DNA from: Dechloromonas sp. A34
GTDB taxonomy: Bacteria; Pseudomonadota; Gammaproteobacteria; Burkholderiales; Rhodocyclaceae
Assembly (NCBI RefSeq): GCF_026261605.1
Contig: NZ_CP102486.1
Location: 186,001 to 250,000, forward strand
Reading direction: 5' to 3'
DNA length: 64,000 bases
The translations under genes were made by a program, and so were the position numbers. The notes below the pieces were generated by a model that ran no database searches, was not told where the DNA came from, and was given only the letters and a program-made list of their open reading frames with translations. Within the stretch, counting starts at the first letter, position 1. Each line of letters starts with the position of its first letter. Below are positions 46,924 to 55,744 of the stretch, in pieces.

Positions 46924-47451
46924 ATGACTGAATTCACCATTCCCCAGCAACTCGAAAGCGAACGCCTGATCCTCCGCATGTTTCGCGAAGACGACTGGCG
47001 CAGCATGCACGCCCATTATTCCAACCCGGAGTGCACCCGCTACACGCTGGGCCGGGTGCTGACCGAAGGCGAGAGCTGGCGGCAGACGGCCACCCTGGCC
47101 GGCCACTGGCTGCTCCGCGGCTACGGTCCCTACGCTCTGGAGGAGAAAGCGAGCGGGGCGATGATCGGCGCCGTCGGCCTGTGGTACCCGGTCGATTTTC
47201 CCGAGCGCGAAATCAAGTGGGCGCTCAATCCGGCGTGCTGGGGCAGGGGCTACGCTAGCGAGGCGGCGCGGGCGGTCCAGCGGGTGGCGCAGGCCGCCTA
47301 CCCGGAGCAGCCGCCGATCAGTTTCATTCACCGCGACAATCTTGCCTCTCTGCGCGTCGCCCGTTCGGTGGGGGCGGTGTTCGAAGACGAAATCGATTTT
47401 CGCGGCAGGCGCTTCCAGATACATCGCCACCCGCTTATCGATCGGGCCTGA
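46924..47451 (+). CDS. RimJ-type GNAT N-acetyltransferase
   Basis: A 175-residue acetyltransferase: SERLILRMFREDDW at the N-terminus, IGAVGLWYPVDFPEREIKWALNPACWGRGYASEA (acetyl-CoA loop GRGYASEA) and FIHRDNLASLRVARSVGA. It likely acetylates a small molecule or protein N-terminus. It lies directly after the terminator with no strong ribosome site and has no obvious part in aromatic breakdown; it may be a hitch-hiker between two hpa-regulated units. Confidence 0.85.
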   Translation: MTEFTIPQQLESERLILRMFREDDWRSMHAHYSNPECTRYTLGRVLTEGESWRQTATLAGHWLLRGYGPYALEEKASGAMIGAVGLWYPVDFPEREIKWALNPACWGRGYASEAARAVQRVAQAAYPEQPPISFIHRDNLASLRVARSVGAVFEDEIDFRGRRFQIHRHPLIDRA

Positions 47452-47496
47452 CGTCGGAAAAGAATTCGCAAAAATATTATTCAAGAGCGTTGACTC

Positions 47497-47533
47497 ACTA
47501 ATATCGTAGTGATTTAATTGCTAACATATTAAT
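47497..47533. promoter_or_regulatory. two candidate HpaR operators before the TRAP/hpa operon
   Basis: ACTAATATCGTAGT at 47497-47510, inside the wider palindrome TCACTA-ATATCG-TAGTGA (47495-47512), and GCTAACATATTAAT at 47520-47533, which on the other strand reads ATTAATATGTTAGC. Centres are 23 bases apart, about two helix turns. Both match the motif in the hpaR-hpaA gap. Confidence 0.65.
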
Positions 47534-47575
47534 GAAACTGGGTGCTTGCCCAAGTCCACAAAGAGGAGATGTCGC

Positions 47576-48595
47576 ATGAACTACCGTCACATAGCCGTTC
47601 TCGGCGCCATGGCTGTTTCGCTGTCGGCCGCCGCCCAGGAAGTCACTTTCAAGATCGCCCACTTCCTGCCCTCCGCCGCGCCGACCCAGCAAAAGGTCCT
47701 GCAGCCCTGGTGCGACGAAATGAAGAAGGAATCGAACGGCCGCATCGCCTGCCAGTTCTACCCGGCCATGCAGCTCGGCGGCACGCCGGCCCAGCTGGTT
47801 GATCAGGTCAAGAACGGCGTCGCCGACGTGGTGTGGACCGGCCCGGGTTATTCGGCCGGCCGCTTCCCGGCGATCGAGGCTTTCGAACTGCCGTTCATGG
47901 TGGCCGACGCCACCTCCAGTTCCAAGGCGCTGTGGAAGTATTACCAGCAAAACGCCCAGCAGGAATTCGCCGCCTACAAGGTCCTCGCCTTCCATACCGA
48001 CGGCGGCCAGGCCGTGCATACCGCGAAGAAGGCCGTAGTCGGTCTGACCGGCTTCAACGGCATGAAGCTGCGCACTTCGACCCGCGTCGGCGCCAAGACG
48101 CTGGCCGCGCTCAGCGGTTCGCCGGTCGCCATGCCTCCGGCCCAGGTCACCGAGGCCATCGCCAAGGGCGTCGTCGACGGCTCGCTCGGCGCCTGGGAAC
48201 TGGTTTATCCGACCAAGCTGTCCGAAGTCACCAAGTTCCATGCTCAGCCGGCCGCCGGTGTCGCTCACCCGACCGCCACCGTGCTCACCGTGCTGATGAA
48301 CAAGCAGCGCTACGACAGCCTGCCGGCCGACCTCAAGGCCATCGTCGACAAGACCACGGGCGAAGCCATGGTCGGCAAGTTCGGCGCCATGTTCGACGGT
48401 GTCGCCGCCGACACGCGCAAGAAAATCGCTGCCCAGGGCGACCAGATCACGACCTTCAGCGCCATCGAAGTCGCGGCCATGAAACAGGCCACGGCCAGCG
48501 TCGAAGAGGAGTGGGCCAAGCAGGTCGGCGACAAGGGCCTGGACGGCAAGAAGCTGATCGCCTCGGCCCGCGAATTGACCGGCACCAACAAATAA
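47576..48595 (+). CDS. TRAP transporter solute-binding protein DctP type
   Basis: A periplasmic binding protein of 339 residues with a signal peptide ending near SAAAQE and the DctP-fold segments FKIAHFLPSAAPTQQKV, QFYPAMQLGGTPAQLVDQVKNG and FNGMKLRTSTRVGAK (arginine that binds carboxylate). TRAP systems use ion gradients to import organic acids. As first gene of the hpa operon it probably binds 4-hydroxyphenylacetate or a related aryl acid. AGAGGAG precedes the ATG at 47576. Confidence 0.93.
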   Translation: MNYRHIAVLGAMAVSLSAAAQEVTFKIAHFLPSAAPTQQKVLQPWCDEMKKESNGRIACQFYPAMQLGGTPAQLVDQVKNGVADVVWTGPGYSAGRFPAIEAFELPFMVADATSSSKALWKYYQQNAQQEFAAYKVLAFHTDGGQAVHTAKKAVVGLTGFNGMKLRTSTRVGAKTLAALSGSPVAMPPAQVTEAIAKGVVDGSLGAWELVYPTKLSEVTKFHAQPAAGVAHPTATVLTVLMNKQRYDSLPADLKAIVDKTTGEAMVGKFGAMFDGVAADTRKKIAAQGDQITTFSAIEVAAMKQATASVEEEWAKQVGDKGLDGKKLIASARELTGTNK

Positions 48596-48619
48596 AAAGA
48601 TCCGGGAAAGGAGAACAGC

Positions 48620-49162
48620 ATGCACGATCCAATGGGGATACCCCATGAACTGGTAGAGCACGACAAGGTCGAGCACTACCTGATCATGGCGGGAAAAACG
48701 ATGGCGATTTCCGGTGGCGTGCTGTTCATCGCCCTGATCGCGATGTCGCTGGTCTCGATCATCGGCCGCAAGCTGGGCTTCGGCTCGGTCGACGGCGATA
48801 TCGAACTGATGCAGGCGGGTACGGCGGTGGCGGCAACGGCCTTCCTGCCGTACTGCACCCTGCTCGGCGAGCATATCAAGGTGGATTTCTTCACCGAAAG
48901 CATGCGTGATTCGCTGAAGCGGCCGATCGACGGCGCGACCGAATTGCTGTTCGCCATCGTCGCCGGCATCCTCGCCTGGCGGACCATCCTGTCGGCGATC
49001 GCCACCCACGAGTCGCAGGAAGTGACGACGCTGGTTTCTCTGCCGCTATGGATTCCGACGGCGCTGCTCGTGCCTGGCCTGGCGCTGATGATGGTCTGTG
49101 CCATCTATCGGGCCTATGCCCACTTCCATCCGACCAAGAAAATCCCGGGAGCACACAAATGA
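48620..49162 (+). CDS. TRAP transporter small permease DctQ type
   Basis: A 180-residue inner-membrane protein with four hydrophobic segments (MAISGGVLFIALIAMSLVSII, AVAATAFLPYCTLLGEH, ATELLFAIVAGILAWRTIL and a C-terminal one). It pairs with DctM. GGAAAGGAG precedes the start, and its stop overlaps the dctM start (ATGA). Confidence 0.92.
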   Translation: MHDPMGIPHELVEHDKVEHYLIMAGKTMAISGGVLFIALIAMSLVSIIGRKLGFGSVDGDIELMQAGTAVAATAFLPYCTLLGEHIKVDFFTESMRDSLKRPIDGATELLFAIVAGILAWRTILSAIATHESQEVTTLVSLPLWIPTALLVPGLALMMVCAIYRAYAHFHPTKKIPGAHK

Positions 49163-50487
49163 GCGGCACCACCATCGGCCTGATCGGCTTCGGCACGCTG
49201 TTGGCGATGCTCTCCATCCGGGTTCATATCGCGATGGCGATGTTCATCACTGGCTCCGGCATCTACCTGGTGATGAACAGCGGCGCCGCCAACGGCCTGC
49301 TGTACACCCTGAACAACCTGGTCTACGCCCGGGTTTCCAATTACGACCTGGCGGTCATTCCGCTGTTCATCCTGATGGGCCAGTTCGCCACCCACGGCGG
49401 CCTGTCCAAGGCGCTGTTCAAGGCGGCCGGCACGCTGATCGGCCACTGGCGCGGCGGCCTGGCGATGGCCTCGACGGCAGCCTGCGCCGCCTTCGGCGCG
49501 ATCTGCGGCTCCTCGCTGGCGACCGCCGCCACCATGGGCCAGGTCGCCCTGCCTGAACTCAAGGCGGCTGGCTATTCCGGCAAGCTGTCGACGGCCACGC
49601 TGGCCGCCTCGGGCACGCTGGGCATCCTGATTCCGCCCTCGGTGCCGCTGGTCATCTACGCCGTACTGACCCAGGAATCGATCGGCAAGCTCTTCGTCGC
49701 CGCCGTGGTGCCGGGCATCATCGCCGCGCTGGGCTACATCCTGGTCATCGCCTTCATCGTCCGCCGCGACCCGGCGGCTGGTCCGGCCGGCAAGAAGGTG
49801 CCGTTCGCCGAAATGATCAAGGCCCAGATCAACATCATTCCCGTGCTTTGCGTCTTCCTCGTCGTCATCGTCGGCATCTACGGCGGCTGGGCCAACCCGA
49901 CCGAGGCCGCCTCGATCGGCGCCGCCGCCTGCGGCATTATCGCCGCGGTTTCCGGCGGCATGCGGACCAAGGATTTCCTGCAGAGCGTCTACGGCACGGC
50001 CCACGCCACCGGCATGATCTTCATGGTGCTGATCGGCGCCGACCTGCTGAACTCCAGTCTCGCCCTGTCGCAAATGCCGACCGAGCTGGCGACCTGGGTG
50101 CAGCAGAGCGGCCTGCCGCCGCTGGTCGTGCTGTTCTCGATCCTCATCATCTACATCCTGCTCGGCTGCGTCATGGATTCGCTGGCCATGATCCTGCTGA
50201 CCATCCCCATCTTCTACCCGATGGTCATGGGGCTCGACTTCTTCGGCATGAGCGTCGACGACAAGTCGGTGTGGTTCGGCATCCTGGCGCTCATGGTGGT
50301 CGAGATCGGCCTGGTCCATCCGCCGGTCGGCATGAACCTCTACGTCATCAACAAGATCGCCAAGGACGTGCCGATGAAGGAAACTGCCTGGGGGGTCATG
50401 CCTTTCCTGGCCTCCGATTTCATCCGCATCATCGCCCTCGTCTTTTTCCCCGTCATGTGCCTCGGCCTGGTGCACTACCTCGGCTGA
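49159..50487 (+). CDS. TRAP transporter large permease DctM type
   Basis: The 442-residue ion-coupled transporter subunit with about twelve membrane segments. Family signatures include FILMGQFATHGGLSKALF, AAFGAICGSSLATAATMGQVALPEL and GTLGILIPPSVPLVIYAVLT. It overlaps dctQ by four bases and is followed 15 bases later by hpaG1, so uptake and breakdown are expressed together. Confidence 0.94.
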   Translation: MSGTTIGLIGFGTLLAMLSIRVHIAMAMFITGSGIYLVMNSGAANGLLYTLNNLVYARVSNYDLAVIPLFILMGQFATHGGLSKALFKAAGTLIGHWRGGLAMASTAACAAFGAICGSSLATAATMGQVALPELKAAGYSGKLSTATLAASGTLGILIPPSVPLVIYAVLTQESIGKLFVAAVVPGIIAALGYILVIAFIVRRDPAAGPAGKKVPFAEMIKAQINIIPVLCVFLVVIVGIYGGWANPTEAASIGAAACGIIAAVSGGMRTKDFLQSVYGTAHATGMIFMVLIGADLLNSSLALSQMPTELATWVQQSGLPPLVVLFSILIIYILLGCVMDSLAMILLTIPIFYPMVMGLDFFGMSVDDKSVWFGILALMVVEIGLVHPPVGMNLYVINKIAKDVPMKETAWGVMPFLASDFIRIIALVFFPVMCLGLVHYLG

Positions 50488-50502
50488 TTGGAGACTGAAT
50501 CA

Positions 50503-51150
50503 ATGATTGAACAGAAAGTCAGCGGCACGGTTTACGGCGTCGTCCTCAACGACCGCGCTTCCGTCCGCAAGATCGGCAGCGAAGCGCTGGAAGCGGCGCC
50601 TTACAAGGGCGCCCCGCAGGCCCCGGCGATGTACATCAAGCCGGCCAACACCCGGGTTGCCTGCGGCGGGACCGTCAGCCTGCCGGCCGGCGCGAATAAC
50701 GTCGAAGTCGGCGCCACCATCGGTCTGGTCATCGGTCGCGCCTCCGGCCGCCTGAACCGCGACAATGCGCTGGCCGCCGTGGCCGGCATCGTGCTCGCCG
50801 CCGACCTCAGCCTGCCGCACGCCAGCTACTACCGCCCGGCGATCCGCGAAAAGTGCTTCGACGGTTCGCTGCCGCTGTCCTCGGTCAAGCCGCTGGTCGA
50901 TCTGGCCCATCTGCAATTGCGCACCGAATTCGACGGCCTGCTCGTCGAGCAGCGTTCGTTGGCCGATCTGGTGCGCGATCCGGCGCAACTGCTGGTCGAC
51001 GTCAGCGAGTTCATGACGCTCGCCCAGGGCGACGTGCTGCTGGTCGGAGTTAGCTACCAGGCGCCGCAGGTGGCGGCCGGCAGCCAGGTCAGGATTAGTG
51101 CCGAAGGCGTCGGCAGTCTCCAATTCTCGATTCAAGGAGCGCAGGCATGA
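50503..51150 (+). CDS. hpaG1: HpaG1: N-terminal half of the OPET decarboxylase/isomerase as a separate protein
   Basis: A 215-residue FAH-fold protein equivalent to the first half of E. coli HpaG (YKGAPQAPAMYIKPANTRVACGG, ADLSLPHASYYRPAIREKCFDG, VSEFMTLAQGDVLLVG). It acts with HpaG2 on 5-oxopent-3-ene-1,2,5-tricarboxylate, removing CO2 and moving the double bond. In E. coli both halves are one chain; in several other bacteria they are separate, as here. Four-base overlap with hpaG2. Confidence 0.9.
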   Translation: MIEQKVSGTVYGVVLNDRASVRKIGSEALEAAPYKGAPQAPAMYIKPANTRVACGGTVSLPAGANNVEVGATIGLVIGRASGRLNRDNALAAVAGIVLAADLSLPHASYYRPAIREKCFDGSLPLSSVKPLVDLAHLQLRTEFDGLLVEQRSLADLVRDPAQLLVDVSEFMTLAQGDVLLVGVSYQAPQVAAGSQVRISAEGVGSLQFSIQGAQA

Positions 51151-51911
51151 AGCGCGGTCGCATTGCCTATCAGGGCGCCATCCACCAAGTGACGCAGGCC
51201 GCCGATGGCCGTGTCCGTCTGGCCGATGGCCGTTTGCTCAATGAAGCCGACGTCAGCTGGCTGCCGCCGGTCGTCCCCGGCGCCGTCTTCGCGCTCGGCC
51301 TCAACTACGCCGACCACGCCAAGGAACTGGCTTTCAAGGCGCCGGAAGTGCCGCTCGCCTTCTTGAAAGGGCCGAACACCATCGTCGGTCACCGGGCCCA
51401 GACCCGCCGCCCGGCCGACGCCACCTACATGCACTATGAGTGCGAGCTGGCCGTGGTCATCGGCAAGACCGGCAAGAACGTCGCCAAGGCCGAGGCGATG
51501 GAGATGGTTGCCGGTTACACGGTGGCCAACGACTACGCCATCCGTGACTACCTCGAGAACTATTACCGCCCGAACCTGCGCGTCAAGAACCGTGACGGCT
51601 GCACGCCGCTCGGCCCCTGGCTGGTCGACCGCGACGATGTGACCAACCCGATGGCACTGAAGCTGACGACGCGGGTCAACGGCAAGACGACCCAGCAGGG
51701 CACGACCGCCGACATGATTTTCGACATCCCGACTCTGATCGAATATCTGACCTCCTTCATGACCCTGAACCCCGGTGACATCATCCTGACCGGCACGCCG
51801 GAAGGCCTGGCCGACGTCAAGGCCGGCGATGTCATCGAGACTGAAGTGGAAGGTGTCTGCTGCCTGATCAACACCATCGTCGACGACCAGACGTATTTCG
51901 CCACCGTATAA
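51147..51911 (+). CDS. hpaG2: HpaG2: C-terminal half of the OPET decarboxylase/isomerase
   Basis: A 254-residue FAH-family enzyme with the metal-site segments HYECELAVVIGKTGKN (Glu pair) and YTVANDYAIRDY, plus GPWLVDRDDV and TGTPEGL. These are intact, so this half probably carries the decarboxylase/isomerase chemistry. CAAGGAG precedes the ATG inside hpaG1. Confidence 0.92.
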   Translation: MKRGRIAYQGAIHQVTQAADGRVRLADGRLLNEADVSWLPPVVPGAVFALGLNYADHAKELAFKAPEVPLAFLKGPNTIVGHRAQTRRPADATYMHYECELAVVIGKTGKNVAKAEAMEMVAGYTVANDYAIRDYLENYYRPNLRVKNRDGCTPLGPWLVDRDDVTNPMALKLTTRVNGKTTQQGTTADMIFDIPTLIEYLTSFMTLNPGDIILTGTPEGLADVKAGDVIETEVEGVCCLINTIVDDQTYFATV

Positions 51912-51927
51912 AGAAAGCGAGAACAGC

Positions 51928-53382
51928 ATGATTCATCACATCATCAACGGCCAGAAGGTCGGCAGCAAGGAAACCTTCGAAACCCTCAACCCGGCTACCG
52001 GCGAAGTCATCGACACCGTCGCCAGCGGCGGCCAGGAAGAAATCAACGCCGCCGTCGCCGCCGCCAAGGCCGCCTTTCCGGGTTGGGCCGCGACACCGGT
52101 CAAGGAACGCGCCCGTCTGGTGCGCAAGCTGGGCGAACTGATTGCTGCCAATGTCGAGCCGATTGCCGACATGGAAACCGCCGACTGCGGCCAGGTCACC
52201 AACCAGACCAAGCGCGTGCTGATTCCGCGCGCTTCCGACAACTTCAACTACTTCGCCGAGCTGATCCAGCACATGCATGGCGAAACTTACGATTCCGACA
52301 CCGGCCACCTCAACTACACGCTGTGGCAGCCGGTCGGCGTCTGCGCGCTGATCTCGCCGTGGAACGTGCCGTTCATGACTGCCACCTGGAAGACCGCGCC
52401 CTGCTTGGCTTTCGGCAATACGGCCGTGATGAAGATGTCGGAACTCTCGCCGCTGACCGCCAATCGCCTCGGCGAACTGGCCCTCGAAGCCGGCATCCCG
52501 GCCGGCGTCTTCAACGTCGTTCATGGCTTCGGCGACAAGGCCGGCGAACCGCTGGTTTCGCACCCGGATGTCCGTTCGATCTCCTTCACCGGCTCCACCG
52601 CCACCGGCAACCGCATCGTCAAGGCCGCCGGCCTCAAGAAGTTCTCGATGGAACTGGGCGGCAAGTCGCCCTTCATCATCTTTGACGACGCCGATTACGA
52701 ACGCGCCCTCGACGCCGCCATCTTCATGATCTTCTCGAACAACGGCGAACGCTGCACGGCTGGCTCGCGGATCATTGTTCAGGCCGGCATCTACGACAAG
52801 TTCGTCGCCGACTTCGCGGCCCGCGCCTCGCGCCTGACCGTGGGCGACCCGATGGACCAGAACACCATCATCGGCCCGATGATCTCCAAGGGTCACATGG
52901 ACAAGGTCAATTACTACATCGAACTCGGCAAGCAGGAAGGCGCCAAGGTCGTCTTCGGCGGCGGCACGCCGCTGGTCGACGACAAGTTCAAGAAGGGTTT
53001 CTGGGTCCAGCCGACCGTCTTCGCCGATGTCGACAACAAGATGCGCATCGCCCAGGAAGAAATCTTCGGGCCGGTGCCCTGCATCATCCGCTTCAAGGCC
53101 GAAGAGGACGCCGTGCGCATCGCCAACGACACGCCCTACGGTTTGTCGTCCTATCTGTGGACCAACAACACCGGTCGCGCCATCCGCCTGGCCAAGGCCA
53201 TCGAGTCGGGCATGACCTTCGTCAATAGCCAGAACGTTCGCGACCTGCGCCAGCCCTTCGGCGGTTCCAAGGCCTCCGGCACCGGCCGCGAAGGCAACCA
53301 CTACAGCTACGAAGTGTTCTGCGAGGCCAAGAACATCGCCGTCTCCTACGGCAGCCATCACATCCCGCGCTGGGGGGTATAA
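51928..53382 (+). CDS. hpaE: 5-carboxymethyl-2-hydroxymuconate-semialdehyde dehydrogenase HpaE
   Basis: NAD-dependent aldehyde dehydrogenase of 484 residues that oxidises the ring-cleavage product of homoprotocatechuate. The catalytic Glu is in MELGGKSP and the Cys in NNGERCTAGSRI; NAD-binding SFTGSTATGN is present. Starts 16 bases after hpaG2 behind AAAGAAAGCGAG. Length and match to HpaE are normal. Confidence 0.94.
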   Translation: MIHHIINGQKVGSKETFETLNPATGEVIDTVASGGQEEINAAVAAAKAAFPGWAATPVKERARLVRKLGELIAANVEPIADMETADCGQVTNQTKRVLIPRASDNFNYFAELIQHMHGETYDSDTGHLNYTLWQPVGVCALISPWNVPFMTATWKTAPCLAFGNTAVMKMSELSPLTANRLGELALEAGIPAGVFNVVHGFGDKAGEPLVSHPDVRSISFTGSTATGNRIVKAAGLKKFSMELGGKSPFIIFDDADYERALDAAIFMIFSNNGERCTAGSRIIVQAGIYDKFVADFAARASRLTVGDPMDQNTIIGPMISKGHMDKVNYYIELGKQEGAKVVFGGGTPLVDDKFKKGFWVQPTVFADVDNKMRIAQEEIFGPVPCIIRFKAEEDAVRIANDTPYGLSSYLWTNNTGRAIRLAKAIESGMTFVNSQNVRDLRQPFGGSKASGTGREGNHYSYEVFCEAKNIAVSYGSHHIPRWGV

Positions 53383-53385
53383 GCC

Positions 53386-54234
53386 ATGGGCAAACTCGTT
53401 CTCGCCGCCAAGATCACCCACGTGCCGTCGATGTACCTGTCAGAACAGGACGGCCCGCACAAGGGCTGCCGCCAGGCCGCCATCGACGGCCACAAGGAAA
53501 TCGCCCGCCGCATGCGTGAGCTGAACGTCGATACCATTGTCGTCTTCGACACGCACTGGCTGGTCAATTCCGGCTACCACATCAATTGCGCGCCGAGCTG
53601 GGAGGGCATCTACACCTCCAACGAACTGCCGCACTTCATCAAGAACATGCCCTTCTCGTACCAGGGCAATCCGGAACTGGGCAAGGCCATCGCCGAGCAG
53701 GCCACGGCCGCCGGTGTGCTGACCCGCGCCCACGACGCGACCAGCCTGGCGCTCGAATACGGCACTCTGGTCCCGATGCGCTACATGAACGAGGACAAGC
53801 GTTTCAAGGTCGTCTCGATCTCCGCGCTGTGCACTGTGCATAACCTGCCGGACTCGGTCGAACTCGGCCGCGCCGTGCGCCGCGCCATCGAGGAAAACTG
53901 CGCAGGCAACGTCGCCGTGCTGGCTTCCGGTTCGCTGTCGCACCGCTTCGCCCAGAACGGCGTTTCCGACCAGTTCCTGCACAAGGTCTGGGATCCGTTC
54001 CTGGAAACCGTCGATCACCACGTCGTCGACCTGTGGCAGAAGGGCGACTGGAAGACCTTCTGCGGCATGCTGCCCGAGTACGCTGTCAAGTGCCACGGCG
54101 AGGGCAACATGCACGACACCGCGATGCTGCTCGGCGTGCTCGGCTGGGACCAGTACGAAGGCAAGGCCGAAGTGGTGACGCCTTACTTCGGTTCCTCCGG
54201 CACCGGCCAGATCAACGCCATTTTCCCGGTCTAA
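53386..54234 (+). CDS. hpaD: homoprotocatechuate 2,3-dioxygenase HpaD
   Basis: LigB-type (class III) extradiol dioxygenase, 282 residues, that cleaves 3,4-dihydroxyphenylacetate. It is closely like E. coli HpaD: MGKLVLAAKITHVPSMYLSEQ at the start, VFDTHWLVNSGYHINC, LPHFIKNMPF, ALEYGTLVPMRYMNEDKRFKVVSISALCTVH in parts, and ASGSLSHRFAQN. His residues in THVPS and DTHW and the later Glu form the iron site. It starts three bases after hpaE. A paralog follows directly. Confidence 0.95.
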   Translation: MGKLVLAAKITHVPSMYLSEQDGPHKGCRQAAIDGHKEIARRMRELNVDTIVVFDTHWLVNSGYHINCAPSWEGIYTSNELPHFIKNMPFSYQGNPELGKAIAEQATAAGVLTRAHDATSLALEYGTLVPMRYMNEDKRFKVVSISALCTVHNLPDSVELGRAVRRAIEENCAGNVAVLASGSLSHRFAQNGVSDQFLHKVWDPFLETVDHHVVDLWQKGDWKTFCGMLPEYAVKCHGEGNMHDTAMLLGVLGWDQYEGKAEVVTPYFGSSGTGQINAIFPV

Positions 54235-54311
54235 AAGAGCTTTAAGCCAGACGCCAGACCATTCGATTCCCCGATAGAGAAACCGACAACAATTCTTCAG
54301 GAGACAAACTC

Positions 54312-55208
54312 ATGGGCGAAATCCTTATGGCCATCAAGTGCACCCACGTGCCGTCGATGCTTATTTCCGAAATGCCCGGCCCGGCCCAGGGCTGCCGCCA
54401 GGCGGCGATCGACGCCGAGCGCGAACTCGGCCGCCGTGCCGTCGAGCTGGGGGTCGATACCTTCATCGTGTTCGACACCCACTGGCTGGTCAATGCCGGT
54501 TACCACATCAACAACAATGCGGTGCACAAGGGCAACTACACCAGCCACGAGTTCCCGCATTTCATCCAGGACCTGCCCTACGAATTCCCGGGCAACCCGG
54601 AACTCGGCAACCTGATCGCCGAGGAAGCCACCGCCATGGGTGTCAAGACGCGCGCCCACCAGGTCGCTTCGCTCGATCTCGAATACGGCACGATTCTGCC
54701 CATGCGCTACATGAACCCGGAAGGCAAGATCCGCGTCATTTCGATCGCCGGCTGGAGCACCTTCGGCAGCCTGGAAGAGTCGCGCATCCTTGGCGAAGCG
54801 CTGGCCAAGGCAGTCGCCCGCAGCAACTGCAAGGTCGCCATCGTCGCTTCCGGTTCGATGTCGCACCAGATCTGGGAAAACCGCCTGGTCGAGGAAGGCT
54901 TCAATTCGATCAGCCGCGAATTCAACAAACAGGTCGACCTGCGCGCCCTGCAACTCTGGGAAGGCGGCGAGTGGGACACCTTCCTGCGCATGCTGCCCGA
55001 GTACGCCCAGTACTGCACCGGCGAAGGCAAGATGCACGACACCGCGATGCTGTTCGGCGCCATCGGCTGGGACAAGTTCGAAGGCAAGGCCGAGATCGTC
55101 TGCCCCTACTTCGAAAGCTCGGGTACCGGCCAGGTCGTCGTCAGCCTGCCGGTGGCCGGCATCCCGGCCGTCAGCCACCGCGAAGAAGCCGAACTGGCCC
55201 TGGCCTAA
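54312..55208 (+). CDS. second HpaD-like LigB-type extradiol dioxygenase
   Basis: A 298-residue paralog of hpaD. It keeps THVPSMLISE, VFDTHWLVNAGYHINNN, FPHFIQDLPYEF, LDLEYGTILPMRYMN and ASGSMSHQIWEN, so the iron and catalytic positions appear intact, but many pocket-facing stretches differ (for example AGWSTFGS for SALCTVHN) and it has a C-terminal tail of about 15 residues. It may cleave another catechol such as a ring-substituted homoprotocatechuate. AGGAGACA precedes the ATG. Confidence 0.9.
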   Translation: MGEILMAIKCTHVPSMLISEMPGPAQGCRQAAIDAERELGRRAVELGVDTFIVFDTHWLVNAGYHINNNAVHKGNYTSHEFPHFIQDLPYEFPGNPELGNLIAEEATAMGVKTRAHQVASLDLEYGTILPMRYMNPEGKIRVISIAGWSTFGSLEESRILGEALAKAVARSNCKVAIVASGSMSHQIWENRLVEEGFNSISREFNKQVDLRALQLWEGGEWDTFLRMLPEYAQYCTGEGKMHDTAMLFGAIGWDKFEGKAEIVCPYFESSGTGQVVVSLPVAGIPAVSHREEAELALA

Positions 55209-55226
55209 CCTCCCAAGGAGCGGGAA

Positions 55227-55621
55227 ATGCCCCATCTTGTTTATGAAATCACCAACAACCTCGATACGGCGAAAGCCGATATTCCGGGGCTGCTCAAGAA
55301 ATCCAACCAGGTGCTGATCGCCCAGGGTGGGGTATTCCCGATCGGGGCATCCGCTCCCGCGTCGTCTGGCTCAGGGACTATTGCATCGCCGACGGCAGCC
55401 AGCCCGACGACGCCTTCGTCCATGCCTCGCTGAAGGTCGGCGCCGGGCGCTCTGAGGCGGAAAAGAAGAAAGCCTGCGACGAACTGTTCGCAATGATCAC
55501 TGAACACTTCGCCGCCATTTTTGCCGAGCGCGGACTGGCGCTGTCGATGGAATTCTCCGAATTCAGCGAAGCCGGCACCTGGAAGAAAAACAATATCCAC
55601 CCGCGCTACAAGAAGACCTAA
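55227..55621 (+). pseudogene. hpaF: frameshifted hpaF (5-carboxymethyl-2-hydroxymuconate isomerase)
   Basis: The first ~39 codons (MPHLVYEITNNLDTAKADIP ... GGVFPIG) match the tautomerase-like isomerase HpaF. At the run of four G at 55344-55347 the frame is lost. Reading on with one extra G gives IRSRVVWLRDYCIADGSQP, then DDAFVHASLKVGAGRSEAEK and a normal end (WKKNNIHPRYKKT) at 55621, all typical of HpaF. So one base is missing in the homopolymer, by mutation or by sequencing error. If real, HpaF is lost or rescued by slippage; the isomerisation may also occur spontaneously to some extent. Catalytic Pro after Met is present. Confidence 0.9.
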
Positions 55622-55723
55622 TTCCTTGCGCAAGCCAGCCGTGACTTTGTCGACATCGCCTTGCCGTGCTAATCGCACTGTCTGCGGCTCGTCTTCGCGT
55701 CACAACTGACTTGCACAAGGAAT
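55621..55723. repeat. 103-base element with 14-base terminal inverted repeats
   Basis: ATTCCTTGCGCAAG (55621-55634) is repeated inverted as CTTGCACAAGGAAT (55710-55723) with one mismatch. It fills most of the gap between hpaF and hpaH, and its first base is the last base of the hpaF stop codon. This could be a tiny mobile remnant or an RNA hairpin; no duplicated target is obvious. Confidence 0.5.
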
Positions 55724-55744
55724 AGCCCACCAAGAGGACTGACC

